A DNA stretch of 64,000 bases from Macrostomum hystrix. Lineage: Eukaryota; Platyhelminthes; Macrostomidae. The notes below the pieces were generated by a model. It made no database searches, was not told the DNA's origin, and saw only the letters and a list, made by a program, of their open reading frames with translations. Shown one piece after another: positions 34,248 through 44,218 of the stretch. Position numbers and translations under genes: made by a program. Location: positions 5,854,001 to 5,918,000 of the forward strand of contig CATNEN010000011.1 of the NCBI GenBank assembly GCA_950097015.1. Direction: 5' to 3'. Positions within the stretch are counted from its first letter, which is position 1. Each line of letters begins with the position of its first letter.

Positions 34248-35798
34248 GTCGATTTCGTCTGAGCTAATTAGCAGCTAGTTAGCCTACTTGAGTATTTCTC
34301 GATTCTTCTTCAGAGTAGCAAACAAAGCAGTTAGAAGTAAGCTTGACTATCATCAAGAAACGGAGTCAACACAATATAAACGCCGAACGGGGAGAGCTGC
34401 TGGTTGAGCAGAGGCTACAGCAAGGAATGAGAAAGGGAAAACGCTGTATTTAGACGGTTAGACAGGGATTTTTGGGGAGAACAACGTCTGGTTGGCTGCA
34501 GGGGTGAAGGGCGAGGGCGTCTGTGGCTTGTATGCATTGTAGGAGTAAAGCTATAGGACCAGCTGTACGCGTACCAAGGACGAGAATGAGAGAGAGAGAA
34601 CAGCAATGAGAGCTGCCATGCTAAGGGGTGGCTTCAGGGTTGAATAGAAAAATTGGCACTGCGGCCGGGTTGTGGTGCGCACCGCATTGCTGAGTACTAT
34701 CGTATTCTCATCGGCAGGTAAAATGAGGTAAGTTGTTAAATAGCATCTATACTCCGTCTCTAATTTGAGGCACTAGGATAAATTATTTTTATCAAATTTA
34801 AAATTAAAATGATTTGAAAAAGAAAAATACATTAACAAAAAATATTTTACTAAACAACCAAGTGGAAACTTAACTATGAGTAAAATGAGAATGAGAGGGT
34901 ACAAAGGGTAGAGGGGAGAGAAAGGGTAGAAAGGGTAGATAAAAGTCACAATAGACATAGTACGAGCAGATCTTTAACGAACTGTTTAGGAATAAATGCA
35001 GAAACTGCTACTTAAAAGTGCAAAAGCAATGGAAAAGCAGCAAAAATGGCTATTCTATTTGCTTTTTAAGCGATGCGGGGCATATGAAAATGTATACAGT
35101 GCATATTGAATATTAAATAATTTTCTGTGTCAATATGTTATCCAAGGAAAAAATACCATCGTAAGTCCCAAAGGAGAATAATAAAGCGCCAATCGATATA
35201 TTATAATTAGTTGACTCTGTCGAAACTTCCGTCTGTGTATTGATGAAATTGCACATAATCGCGGGCGAAAAGAGCTCCTTGTGCTTTAAAATTGCTATTT
35301 TTTTTATTATTATTAATATTATTTGATTATATTAAAATTTTATTTATTATTATTATTTTTATTTCTGCTATTGTTTTTTTAATATTGTTTTTGAAGTCTA
35401 GTACTTTAAGTACACGAGCACTCTAGTACTCCGGTGTTTGTGGTATTCTAAGGTTTCTGGGAAAGGGAAAGTACTTTCAGTACTCGATTACGAATTGTAT
35501 TGTATCACGCTCTCCAATTATATTGTATTCCATCTCTTCTGTTCTGATTCTGGTATGATAGCAACGAATAAATTTCAAAGAAGCAGACGTTTGTACATGC
35601 ACTTGAAAATTTAAGCAATTCCGTGCAATTCTTTTACCTGAGACAGATTTTACCACAGACAAATATGGATCTATCCAAAAAAATTGCCTTCTAAATTGAA
35701 GGCAAGGCGAATAAAATAAAGTTTATTAACTGATGAATTCAAGAAAGATCGGTTTAGCAAGCCGTCGTTAAATTGTAAACGGAAGCTGCTATACCACC
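34248..35798. other. Putative shared promoter region
   Basis: Lies upstream of the minus-strand TBC gene and of the plus-strand ORF at 35799. It has a GA-rich tract at about 34560-34610 and 34890-34940 and long T/A tracts near 35290-35400. No core promoter motif is convincing. It also contains one copy of a 33-bp dispersed repeat (35054-35086). Confidence 0.4.
35054..35086 (+). repeat. 33-bp exact direct repeat, copy 1
   Basis: TCTATTTGCTTTTTAAGCGA plus TGCGGGGCATATG is identical to 37009-37041. Sequence beyond the block differs on both sides. Confidence 0.8.
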
Positions 35799-36074
35799 AT
35801 GAACTATAAGCTGGTGGTGCTATTGTGTCGGGCAGCAACGTGTCTCATCCTCATACTACTGGCCAATACTCCGCTCGGGATAATTTGCATGCCAGCGCAT
35901 AGTGCTATGTACAGACGGAACCAACATTACTTCGGCAACGACTCGGTCCTCAATGCCACCGTTCTAAGAGGCCAGTCAAGACTTCTCTATACAAGTGGCG
36001 CTCCAGCCTTCAGCACCGAGAATCACATCCTGCCTCAGGTGGTCTTTGTTTTATATGCTGAGCACACTGACTGA
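35799..36074 (+). CDS. Putative small secreted protein, first exon
   Basis: The ATG is in a strong context (ACCACCATGAAC). The first 30 residues form a signal-peptide-like or membrane segment (basic start, then VVLLCRAATCLILILL and an Ala/Gly-rich end). Two N-glycosylation sequons (NDS, NAT) follow. The frame stops at 36074, but CCTCAG|GTGGTC at about 36037-36041 could be a splice donor, so the frame may continue in an exon I cannot identify. No family recognised. Confidence 0.4.
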   Translation: MNYKLVVLLCRAATCLILILLANTPLGIICMPAHSAMYRRNQHYFGNDSVLNATVLRGQSRLLYTSGAPAFSTENHILPQVVFVLYAEHTD

Positions 36075-37160
36075 CAAGTTACAGTGCTGATGGCAAGTTT
36101 GCGTCCAATTTGAACCGGCAAAAAATCTTTCTTTTATTTCCACAAAAAGTAACACGCAACGAGTGAAAATCGCATTGGCTACTGCAACTTACCACGATAT
36201 TTAATATGAAAATTTTCCTCAAAATAAAAAACCTAAACAACAAGCTCGAAGTACTACTTGTAGTTATGTCATATTCCTTATAAAATAAAACTACTTCTGG
36301 TTAAAAAAGTGAAAACGGAAAACATACTTTTTTATTATACTACTAATAGTATCGGTTTTAGTGCTTTTTATTTAGTTAACTCAAGTTAATCGAGTTATTT
36401 AGATGAGCAGTGAACCGTTGTCTGCAGCCACCGAGTTGTTAGAAAAAAAGGCCAAAATTCAATTAGAAAATCAAAATCAAATCAAAATCAAAATCAAAAT
36501 GACTGTCATCAAAATGACAGCCATAAAAATCACTGACCCAATTTGACTACAAAAAACTGACTGTAAAAAGTTTGACTACCGAGAATAATTTTGATTTAAA
36601 TAGTCATTCATCAAGCTTCTCAGTTAATTACCTGTCATCTGTACAATTCTCTCGTTTAACTTTTACTACTGAACATATTGTGGCAGTCAATTTTGGTAAA
36701 CCCCTCAGTTGAAAACCCGGCAATTTCAAAGGCCACGGAGGGGGCACAGCTTGCTACCAGTGAGAGTCTTAATGAGAGAGAGTACATCTCCCTTTATGGT
36801 TCAGGAGGACATTCATTGGTCTCCTGGATGCAGGTGACCCAGTCATTAAGCTGCATGACGATTAATGACGGCGGTCGGCATCGGGAACGTCGGCGAGCTT
36901 TCCGTTCCCACGGAAACCCATGTAACTGGGAATCCCATGATAGTGTTTGCATCTGCCAAGAGGTTAAGTAACTGGACACAGTCGGAGACTATTCGCTCTG
37001 GCCAATACTCTATTTGCTTTTTAAGCGATGCGGGGCATATGCTTCTAAACCTTCTATGCTTCACCAGCGATGTTGCTGAATAATCTCGTTATTTTAAGTG
37101 CTGCAGAGGGCTTTGAGAGCAGCCTGACAGTCAGAATCGATAACTACTTCTCTGCCACTG
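36075..37160. other. Intergenic, with a possible repeat fragment
   Basis: 36430-36560 has short AATCAAA/AATGAC repeats. 36690-37080 is GC-richer and ends with the second copy of the 33-bp repeat; it resembles an unidentified dispersed element. The short frames here have no recognisable domain. Confidence 0.4.
37009..37041 (+). repeat. 33-bp exact direct repeat, copy 2
   Basis: Identical to 35054-35086, same strand, 1.95 kb away. Could be part of the ends of a retroelement-like insertion or of two copies of one dispersed repeat. Confidence 0.8.
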
Positions 37161-37163
37161 AGT

Positions 37164-37741
37164 CTATTGACGCTGGAGAGTCTTCCAGAAGGTTGCGATC
37201 ACTTGATTGCCTTCCATAAAGTCCGCCTTCAAGTCATCGAGCGACAACTCCATCGACATCGTCAGCTCGACCAGCTTCGACATGTCGCCTGCAGCCTCCG
37301 CCATCGCCGTCTCCTGCCTGTAGCTTCTCACATCGTCCATGTCCCGCTGCCACACACGCGCTGTTTCAATCCGAGCTGTCATCAGGCCTGTCAGTCGATC
37401 TTCACTCGAATCCAGGTATCTCCGCATTGTCTCAAACAGCTGCTTCGCCCGTCGCAGCTGCTCCTCCATCTCGTGAATCCAATCTCCTCCACCACCTGCT
37501 GCACTGCCACCTGCAGCTTCGACATGTAAGTAGCCACGCAGCACCTCATCGACCTTCTCTTTCAGCTTGATGGCATCCGCCACTTCAACACTCAGGTGTT
37601 CCGAGCACAGGTAGCGCCCGGAGAATGGACCCCGGCCGACTGCAGCTTCTTGGCAGACGACGCAGATTGGGATGGCTTCAGGAAGTCCTTCGGAACTCGA
37701 GCTGTCGCTGGAGTCTCCACGCTGCATTTCAGATTCAAGGT
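37164..37741 (-). CDS. B-box/coiled-coil protein, terminal exon
   Basis: A CTCTCTTTCCAG acceptor precedes the open frame at 37741; the first Met is at 37727 and a stop lies at 37164. The protein has a B-box-like zinc site (CVVCQEAA with YLCSEH about 20 residues on) followed by a long predicted coiled coil (residues about 45-185), the TRIM-family pattern without RING or C-terminal domain in this exon. Upstream exons were not found; the phase needed (1) does not match the neighbouring polyQ gene, so I treat it as a separate gene. It may act as a ubiquitin-related scaffold, but that is family-level inference. Confidence 0.6.
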
Positions 37742-38436
37742 CTGGAAAGAGAGTCGGAAACAGGCCGTGTGAGTTGAAGACTGCTGCTGGAATCTACATC
37801 TGATCGGTATCTCAAAGATGGCTGCTCATGTTAAACGTCGGGATGCTCCAGACGGCGATGAAGGAGACCCCGGTGCCAGGGATGCTGAGAACAAAGGTCT
37901 CTACGACTGATGGACGATGGACGATGGTTCAGATTATTGAACCAATGCGAGCAATGGATTGGCCATAGAGGCTTATGCATAGCATTGTTGTTGTCCTTGT
38001 AGCATATAAGCTGCAGTTTAAGAATGATCGAAAAAAGCGAATAGTCATTGAAGAATGTTAATTTGAACACACACTCAAAAATGCTTTGTTACTGAAGCTA
38101 AAGTTATCGCAAATTATAATAAATCTAATGCATTACAAATGTAATACTCTATAATTTAACAATTTATTTTTTTATTACAAATGCTTTTTAGTTATAGTTA
38201 AGCACTGCATGCGTGCCAACAGGAAGTTGCTTGCTCGAACGTACTACAAGCTGCTTTGTACACCTGAACATTTTCAGATAACTGTCTGCCTAGATATTCA
38301 CTGAAGGCTCTGATCTGCAAACAAATATTTTTATATTCTCAGAAAAATCTTCAAAGGAAACAAACCAATTTGTTAAAATTCTCGACAGAATGCTTAGGTT
38401 AGCCAATAGTTGACCAGTTAGTTTTCGTTCCAGAGA

Positions 38437-38842
38437 TTAACCTTTGAAACCATTGAAGTGGCTCCACGTGGGCAGCTTCACCTGCCGTCCAGTTGAGCTG
38501 GTTATGGGCAAAGCCGTCATAGACGTAATGTCCAGCCCGGACAGCACCGAGGGTGTCAAGACGAGTTTGGCGCGTGGCCGAACTTCCGGCACAGCCGGGA
38601 TCTCCTGTAGACTGGAAGTATGCGTTTGGTTGGGTCCTAAGTGCACGATCTAGACACAATGAGTTAACTCTGATCTATTCTAGAGGCCAAACTACCAGGA
38701 TTACACAAGCTAGTTTGCGAGACACTCAAGCAGCAAGGTCATCAGGGTATAAATGCTCCTTTTCAACATAATAAAAATACAAAAAGCTTACCTTTTATTG
38801 ACAATATAATTCAGTTGACAAGGCTGCGGCTGTGGCGTCTGC

Positions 38843-38912
<70 letters not shown>

Positions 38913-40070
38913 GCTGTTGTCGATGTTTCTTCTTCCGATGGAGCCTAGATTCCGTCGCACCCTGCTTCTGAGTAATCACCAATGCCGACTCCGATGGCCT
39001 GGCTTCCGCTGTGGAGGCAGTTAGAAATCCTTCTTCGCATGAGGAACGTTTCGGTAGCGCCAGACGCTCGTTGGATCCGCGTTGCTGAATTTCTTGTTCT
39101 TTGGACCTCCTATTGTTGCTGTCTGAGTTTTCCACAATGCGCGCCTCTAGAAGAGTCAGTCGAGCCTCAGCCTTCACCAGCTGAGCATCTACAGATGATT
39201 GGTGATGCTCAAGAGACTGCAGCTGCGAGATGAGCAGAATGAGCAGCCGGGTGAGATCGTTGGCAAGTCGAGCATCGGCGGATGGCGACTGATCACCTGC
39301 TGCGACTGTCGACGGTCGAGAATTTCCGTGCAGGCCTTGTGGTACCTGCGACGGTGTTGAAAGCGCAAAATTTGATGATTGCTGCTGTTGCTGTTGCTGT
39401 TGATGATGATGATAATGACGATTCTGCTGCTGCTGAGGATGATGATTCTGTTGCTGCTGCTGAGGATGATGACGATGCTGTTGTTGTTGTTGCTGCTGCT
39501 GCTGCTGCGGCTGGTACGAAAACCCACTAAGTAAAAAATAATATTAAAACTAATATTTGCAGAAGGGCTTTTGATGCATAACATCTAGCGACAGTGGACC
39601 CGCAGCCAGTAAGAAGGAAATTCAGCTCATTTCTGCTGACTCCTGAGTACATGCGCACACAGATACTGAACGCAGGCAAACACTTACACAGATGTGTACA
39701 TCTGCCCTGACTTTCTCATCGTCAGCCAGTGTACACTCTCAGTGTACCTTGGAGGTTGGCTTTTCCAAGGGCGTAAATCGATGAAAAGTCCCCAAGCATT
39801 CTCTCCGCGGCTGCGCCCCAAAGATTGTGGCCTCGCTGCGGAATCGAGCTCAGGAACCTTGGTGCGAGAGGCAGACGCGTTAACCGCTCTGCCACTTGAT
39901 CCGACTCACTGAGTTAACGCGCGTGAAAAATGTTTTTAAAGCCAATGATGGTGACTTAAATGGTCCTCTAAATTGCGGTTGTCTCAGTTGTCAAAGTTAC
40001 TGCTAAGTTCTAAAATACAACCTCTTTCACCTGAAATACTTGTTGCACTGATGCCTTTGCTGCTGCTGCT
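38437..40070 (-). pseudogene. PolyQ host gene, 3' part, cut off by the Polinton
   Basis: Contains the end of the interrupted exon (40070-40031, donor TTCAG|GTGAAAG), exon 39526-38792 and a last coding exon 38611-38437 with stop; phases agree (2, 2). The protein part is Gln/His-rich with two long Q tracts, a coiled-coil stretch (KAEARLTLLEARIVENS) and a basic segment before the second Q tract. With the 5' part at 56966-57227 and one 6-bp duplication removed, the frame totals 1206 nt (401 residues), so the host gene was coding before insertion. Function unknown; Q-rich composition suggests a transcriptional or RNA-related regulator, as inference only. The far 3' exon is the least certain. Confidence 0.65.
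39586..39905 (-). mobile_element. Well-preserved SINE in an intron of the polyQ gene
   Basis: Minus strand: GTGGCAGAGCGGTTAACGCG and CTGCC form a clear A-box tRNA-like head, and CTGAGCTCGATTCCG a B-box-like motif, followed by a body with the TGCCCTGAC...GTCAGCCAG inverted repeat. Best copy of the family in the window. It lies between exon ends 40031 and 39526. Confidence 0.75.
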
Positions 40071-40214
40071 AGTAGTATAAAAAAATATGAAACAAACGCG
40101 TTTTCCTTATGGAGAAATACATAGGTAGTACCGCATAGGAAATGCCTATACATTTAACTCAAAACGCACCAAAAAATTTCTAAGTCCTAACTCGCACGAG
40201 GAATTTTCTAAGTC

Positions 40215-40251
<37 letters not shown>

Positions 40252-40335
40252 ATCTGTCCTTGGCATGTTGTTTAAAAAATTCCAAGTCCAACTAACTGCT
40301 CATTAAGTTTGCAGGTTAGAATTCAAAGGCGCAGC
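40071..40335 (+). repeat. Polinton left terminal inverted repeat
   Basis: Matches the reverse complement of 56700-56965 over about 265 bp with scattered substitutions and a (CT)n length difference at about 40220-40248; weaker similarity continues to about 40390. Confidence 0.9.
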
Positions 40336-40676
40336 AACTTTCTGAAACGAGCATGTTGAATCAGTTTCATTGCAAGTTGCCACTGTCGAGAGTTAATGCA
40401 CGTCGAATTATTGAGATTGTTACTCTAACTCGCCAAATCATTCAGTCACAAAATGTTGTTACTTTCTTATTCATCAGATTCAGCACGAAGCTTTTCATTC
40501 CTGCAGCAATTTGTCTTTAATTTCGCACATGCTAAAAATCACACATCTCTTCAAACGTGCCTACCATTTACCGATAGTATATATATATATTTCAAGGATT
40601 ATAAGACAAACTACAACTTCAAGCTGGAATTAGCAAGGAATTGAATTGATATTGAATTGAATTGAATTGAATTGAA

Positions 40677-40988
40677 ATGAATTCTGTCAACCTTCCTATC
40701 GTCGGGATAATGCGAAGCCAGCAATCTATAATTCATCAGACGGAGATGAATAATCGTAAATGGGTGCAACTCGTCAAGCTCTTAACTGAGCTAGAAAGCT
40801 TTATCGAGGAGAGCTGGCCCGAGGACACGATATCTGCAACAAGAAAGCGCGGCTACTGGCTGAAGTGCGTTATACGCAGTGCAGCTCGACAAGTCAGGAC
40901 ATGGGCCTCGACACGACTAACCTGGTGGCGTAGCCGACTAGAATTCCAAGTCGAAGCCTGGCAGAGTATCCAGTCACAGCTTAATTAA
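40677..40988 (+). CDS. Polinton ORF, unknown, 103 residues
   Basis: First frame inside the left inverted repeat, preceded by an AATTG repeat. The product is basic and Trp-rich in its second half (RKRGYWLKC, RTWASTRLTWWRSR), without signal peptide or membrane segment. No family recognised. Position next to the repeat suggests an early or regulatory protein, but it may not be expressed. Confidence 0.4.
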   Translation: MNSVNLPIVGIMRSQQSIIHQTEMNNRKWVQLVKLLTELESFIEESWPEDTISATRKRGYWLKCVIRSAARQVRTWASTRLTWWRSRLEFQVEAWQSIQSQLN

Positions 40989-41886
40989 TTAAGAAATGAC
41001 AAAAATCAACATTTTTATAATTTTGCATTACCTCAATAACTGAATTTTATCAAAGTTTGTAAATATATTTATGCTTTACATCAATACAAAAAAAAAGATT
41101 TTCTTTCTGCTCAAAACATACTTGTTGTGTAATTCTAGCGTGGCTTGTCAATAAATTATTTAAAACTAAGCTTTGTGTTTGAGAAACCATTTTGCTAAAT
41201 TATCTAAAATTATACCGAAACAACGCTCGTAATATCTTAACCTAGCTATGTATATCTAAAGCCAATCTGTTTACTATAAACGTACCGACTTAAAACTGAA
41301 ATCGAAAAAACTCGTATAATTTAAAATTATGTTTTCGACTGGTATATCAAACATTTTATCGTCAACAACTATATGCGTAATCAGTATGCTTCAGTTCATT
41401 ATAAAAATTAATTTAGTAAACTAAGATCTAAGTTCTCCCTCCCACACACCGTTCTCGCTAACTTAGTAAAATATCATGTTACTGAAAACCCACAAGCTTC
41501 TTTTAAGGCAGTACGTGTATTTAATTAACCCTTCAAAGTCAAGAAAATCTAGCTACAAAGATTTATACTATTCAAATTTTTCACTTGTGATGTTTACCGA
41601 ATGATGAAATTCAATAATTAAAGCTCTATACCTATGCAATCAAATCTTATCATTGCTACGTGCCGTCAAAATTGCTTTCAACTGTTGACTCAAATTACAT
41701 TTTAACCTATAGCAAATTAAATTAGTTTCCACATAAAAAGCTTCGTGCAGTTGCTATCAATAGATGAGCTTCAACAATTGACTATAATTTCCTTAATGAC
41801 TTTGACTTGTAAACAAATTAGTTTAATTTCTATCATAAAGCATCGTGCAGTTACTATCAGCAGGTGATTCGTGTTCGATTCGCTTC
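40989..41886. other. Polinton non-coding region, upstream control region
   Basis: About 900 bp of AT-rich DNA without genes. Two diverged copies of a block around CGTGCAGTTGCTATCAATAG (41746-41765) and CGTGCAGTTACTATCAGCAG (41849-41868) lie about 100 bp apart just before a TATA box, as duplicated promoter elements would. Confidence 0.55.
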
Positions 41887-41894
41887 TATAAATA
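41887..41894 (+). promoter_or_regulatory. TATA box of the spliced Polinton gene
   Basis: TATAAATA, 71 bp upstream of the ATG at 41965, leaving room for a transcription start about 30 bp downstream and a short leader. Confidence 0.55.
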
Positions 41895-41964
41895 CAAGTT
41901 TCAAAATTTTGGTCTTTTCATAAGCTCCTCGGCTTTCTAATCACTACACCAGCTAGCAGCAAGA

Positions 41965-43288
41965 ATGTCTTACTACGCAGCCGAATCACTGCTAAAGCCT
42001 AACATGAGACCTATCTTCCACATTGGCGAGATTGAGTCGACAGTCAACGGTTCGTGTCTGTTTCGATCGGTGGGTTGGAAGTCAGGTCCAGAGGCAAAGG
42101 GCTGGCACCCGATCATCTTCCAGTCCGCCGGTCCAGTTGAGCTACTTCGAGGCATCACCGAGCGAGCGGAATACGAGACAGCTAGCAAGTATGACTCACG
42201 CGATGTCATCGGCATAACGTTTAGAAAGGAGTGTTGTGATCAGGATTTAGTCGACTGCCTTCGGTGAGTATAATTATGTGTTTTACATTTCCTCATAAAG
42301 CTTGTATTTGTCAATAGTAACCTACCTCATAGTTCTTATAGCCAAATTATAGAGTCTAAGCAACAAAACTAAGACACGAAATTAAATTATGCATTTAATG
42401 GTTTATTATGCATCCACTCTGAATGGAACTAGAGTTTGTTCTCCCTACAACTAATATTTACCTTCAATTCAACCAGCATACAAGTGTACAGGTTATAATT
42501 TTGTAAATTGCTGCAGCTTTTTTATCTAGCGAATAATTTTTTCCTAAACTCAAGCAACGTCTAACTTGGATTTTAATCCTCTCTTTTTATCCAGAGTTAT
42601 CGAAAGAGGTCTCGAAGCTAAACTGCGTGAAATTGGCGATGCACGAACGTTAGCGCGACTAACGAAGACATTGTCAGATGAAGAGGTGCTGAATAATAGG
42701 CAGCAGCAGTGGATCACAATCAAGGCAGCATACCCGTGCGCCACCTTCATGGTGAATGAAGCAAATCCTGACGGAGTCGAAGTTCCGCTGGCCGACTTCA
42801 AGGGTTTGAGCGGAAAATATCTAGTCTCGCTTCAAGGAGTGAGTCTTTTCTCTCCGAAAGGTAGCATCACGTGGAGGTTAACCTTGTGTGTGCGTTCGAT
42901 AATTTTGATTAAGGAGACTCGTCCGACTCCCGATAACAGCATGTTGAGTATAGTGCATCAGCATATCAAGACTGCGATTGGTGAGCACAGAAGCTCTTCT
43001 TCATCCAGAGCCGCTTCACCAAACCCAGCCAACAAGCAGAAAGGCCACGTTCCCGCTCGAAGCCCATCACCAACCAAGAAGCCTGCTGCGAAGAAACGTT
43101 CCAAGCCGGTTACCAGCCCCGCAATCAAGACAAATAAGCGATCAAAGACGGCTACTGACAATAACGATTGGATTCAATCGCCACCAGCCAAGGCTTTGGT
43201 GAGTGCGCCGCAAGAAGGAAACCGAGTGGCGTCGAACTTAGACGATACAGACTCCGACTCTACTGATTCATTGTCTTCAGATGAGTAA
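41965..43288 (+). CDS. Spliced Polinton protein, possible DNA-binding factor
   Basis: Two exons, 41965-42263 and 42595-43288, join at a GTGAGT donor and a TTTTTATCCAG acceptor with matching phase 2 (330 residues). The N-terminal two thirds look globular, with a segment of alternating hydrophobic residues (GKYLVSLQGVSLF and ITWRLTLCVRSIILI) that could be an OB-like barrel. The last 100 residues are Lys/Arg/Ser/Pro-rich with NLS-like patches (KKRSKP, NKRSK) and end in an acidic DSDSTDSLSSDE tail. This layout would fit a nuclear single-strand DNA-binding or regulatory protein, but no family is recognised. A spliced gene is unusual in these elements. Confidence 0.65.
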
Positions 43289-43310
43289 ATCATTATTGTG
43301 ACTCTTTGCA

Positions 43311-44023
43311 GGATAACTTCATTATTTGTATTTTTTTTATTTTACCATCCATACGCTCGTATAGGTCTTAATTATTTCGCACGCCACTCGGTTATTCCAA
43401 TTTTTTTATTAGCCGATAAAACTGAAAGCCCATTTTCACAAGTCCTTCCTTACTGTTTCCAGCGGCTTGTTCTCCTAATATTTAGCGCCAGTCTTCTAAA
43501 TCCTAGGCAATGTGAGAATTTCGATTTGAAGCTAATCGAGTTAATTTTACAATCAAAAGGTTGTGCTTGCAAATTATTTCGAAACAGACCAACTATGCTA
43601 AAGACGTGCTTTTCCAATCTAACTGTTCAGTTTTATCCGAGTGGCAAAATTTCAATATTTGGTTGCTTGTCAAATTGGCAATTAATTTGTGCTTTACGCT
43701 TTATTAATGATAACCTTTACGCAATAGATTTCGACTCAATCAGACTTCAAACCAGTACCTATGTAGGTTTTATTGATGATTTTTATTGGCCAAATAACTG
43801 TTTTCAGCTGCTAAAATCAATGATCGGTCATCACTCAAACTATAAAATATCATACGATGTTGAAAACTTTCCTCAAGCAGTTTCAATTCGATCAATTTCT
43901 AATCCTAGGCTTTTTTGTAACATATTTTTTTCAAAAAAATTTGTCATTATGGGTGTACGAGGAGAAAAAGATTTGCAATTCGTGCTCAGTCTTCTTAAAC
44001 ACGCGCTGCAATCAATCTGTTAA
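43311..44023 (+). CDS. TATA-binding-protein-like protein encoded by the Polinton
   Basis: An open frame of about 240 codons. Its second half shows two copies of the TBP repeat pattern: SNLTVQFYPSGKISIFGCLS in the first and NPRLFCNIFFSKKFVIMG in the second, each preceded by a conserved-type Pro/Arg segment (YDVENFPQAVSIRSISNP before the second, where TBP has YEPELFPGL...R...P). Strand-turn-strand spacing and helix length after each match TBP. No ATG lies before the first repeat core. The frame opens with a GTG, so a 5' exon is likely: the phase-2 donor at 42264 fits an acceptor at 43310, and a phase-1 donor near 42980 fits an acceptor at 43363. AATAAA follows the stop at 44035. It may direct transcription from the element's TATA boxes. 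Confidence 0.65.
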
Positions 44024-44034
44024 TCTGTTAATCA

Positions 44035-44040
44035 AATAAA
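44035..44040 (+). terminator. Poly(A) signal after the TBP-like ORF
   Basis: AATAAA 12 nt downstream of the stop at 44023, before the T-rich gap preceding the polymerase gene. Confidence 0.5.
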
Positions 44041-44218
44041 CCCTTTAAACCAACAATATTTCTTTCATTTAAAAACAAAGTATCTATTATCCTTCCTCTC
44101 GTTTTTTTTTTAAAAAACTTTTATACCTAGTTTGTAAAACAATTACACATTTCAATTTTTTTTTCTATTCACTCATTAACTATTAACCTACTCATTTAAT
44201 TACAGCCATAATGATCAA

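Noticed and set aside
37164-38611. B-box exon as the last exon of the polyQ gene
   Set aside because: The exon needs phase 1, while possible donors in the polyQ exons give phase 0 or 2.
43286-43310. A 25-bp intron fusing the early Polinton gene to the TBP-like ORF
   Set aside because: Phase would fit (GA|GTAAAT to TTTGCAG|G), but 25 bp is too short for a normal animal intron.
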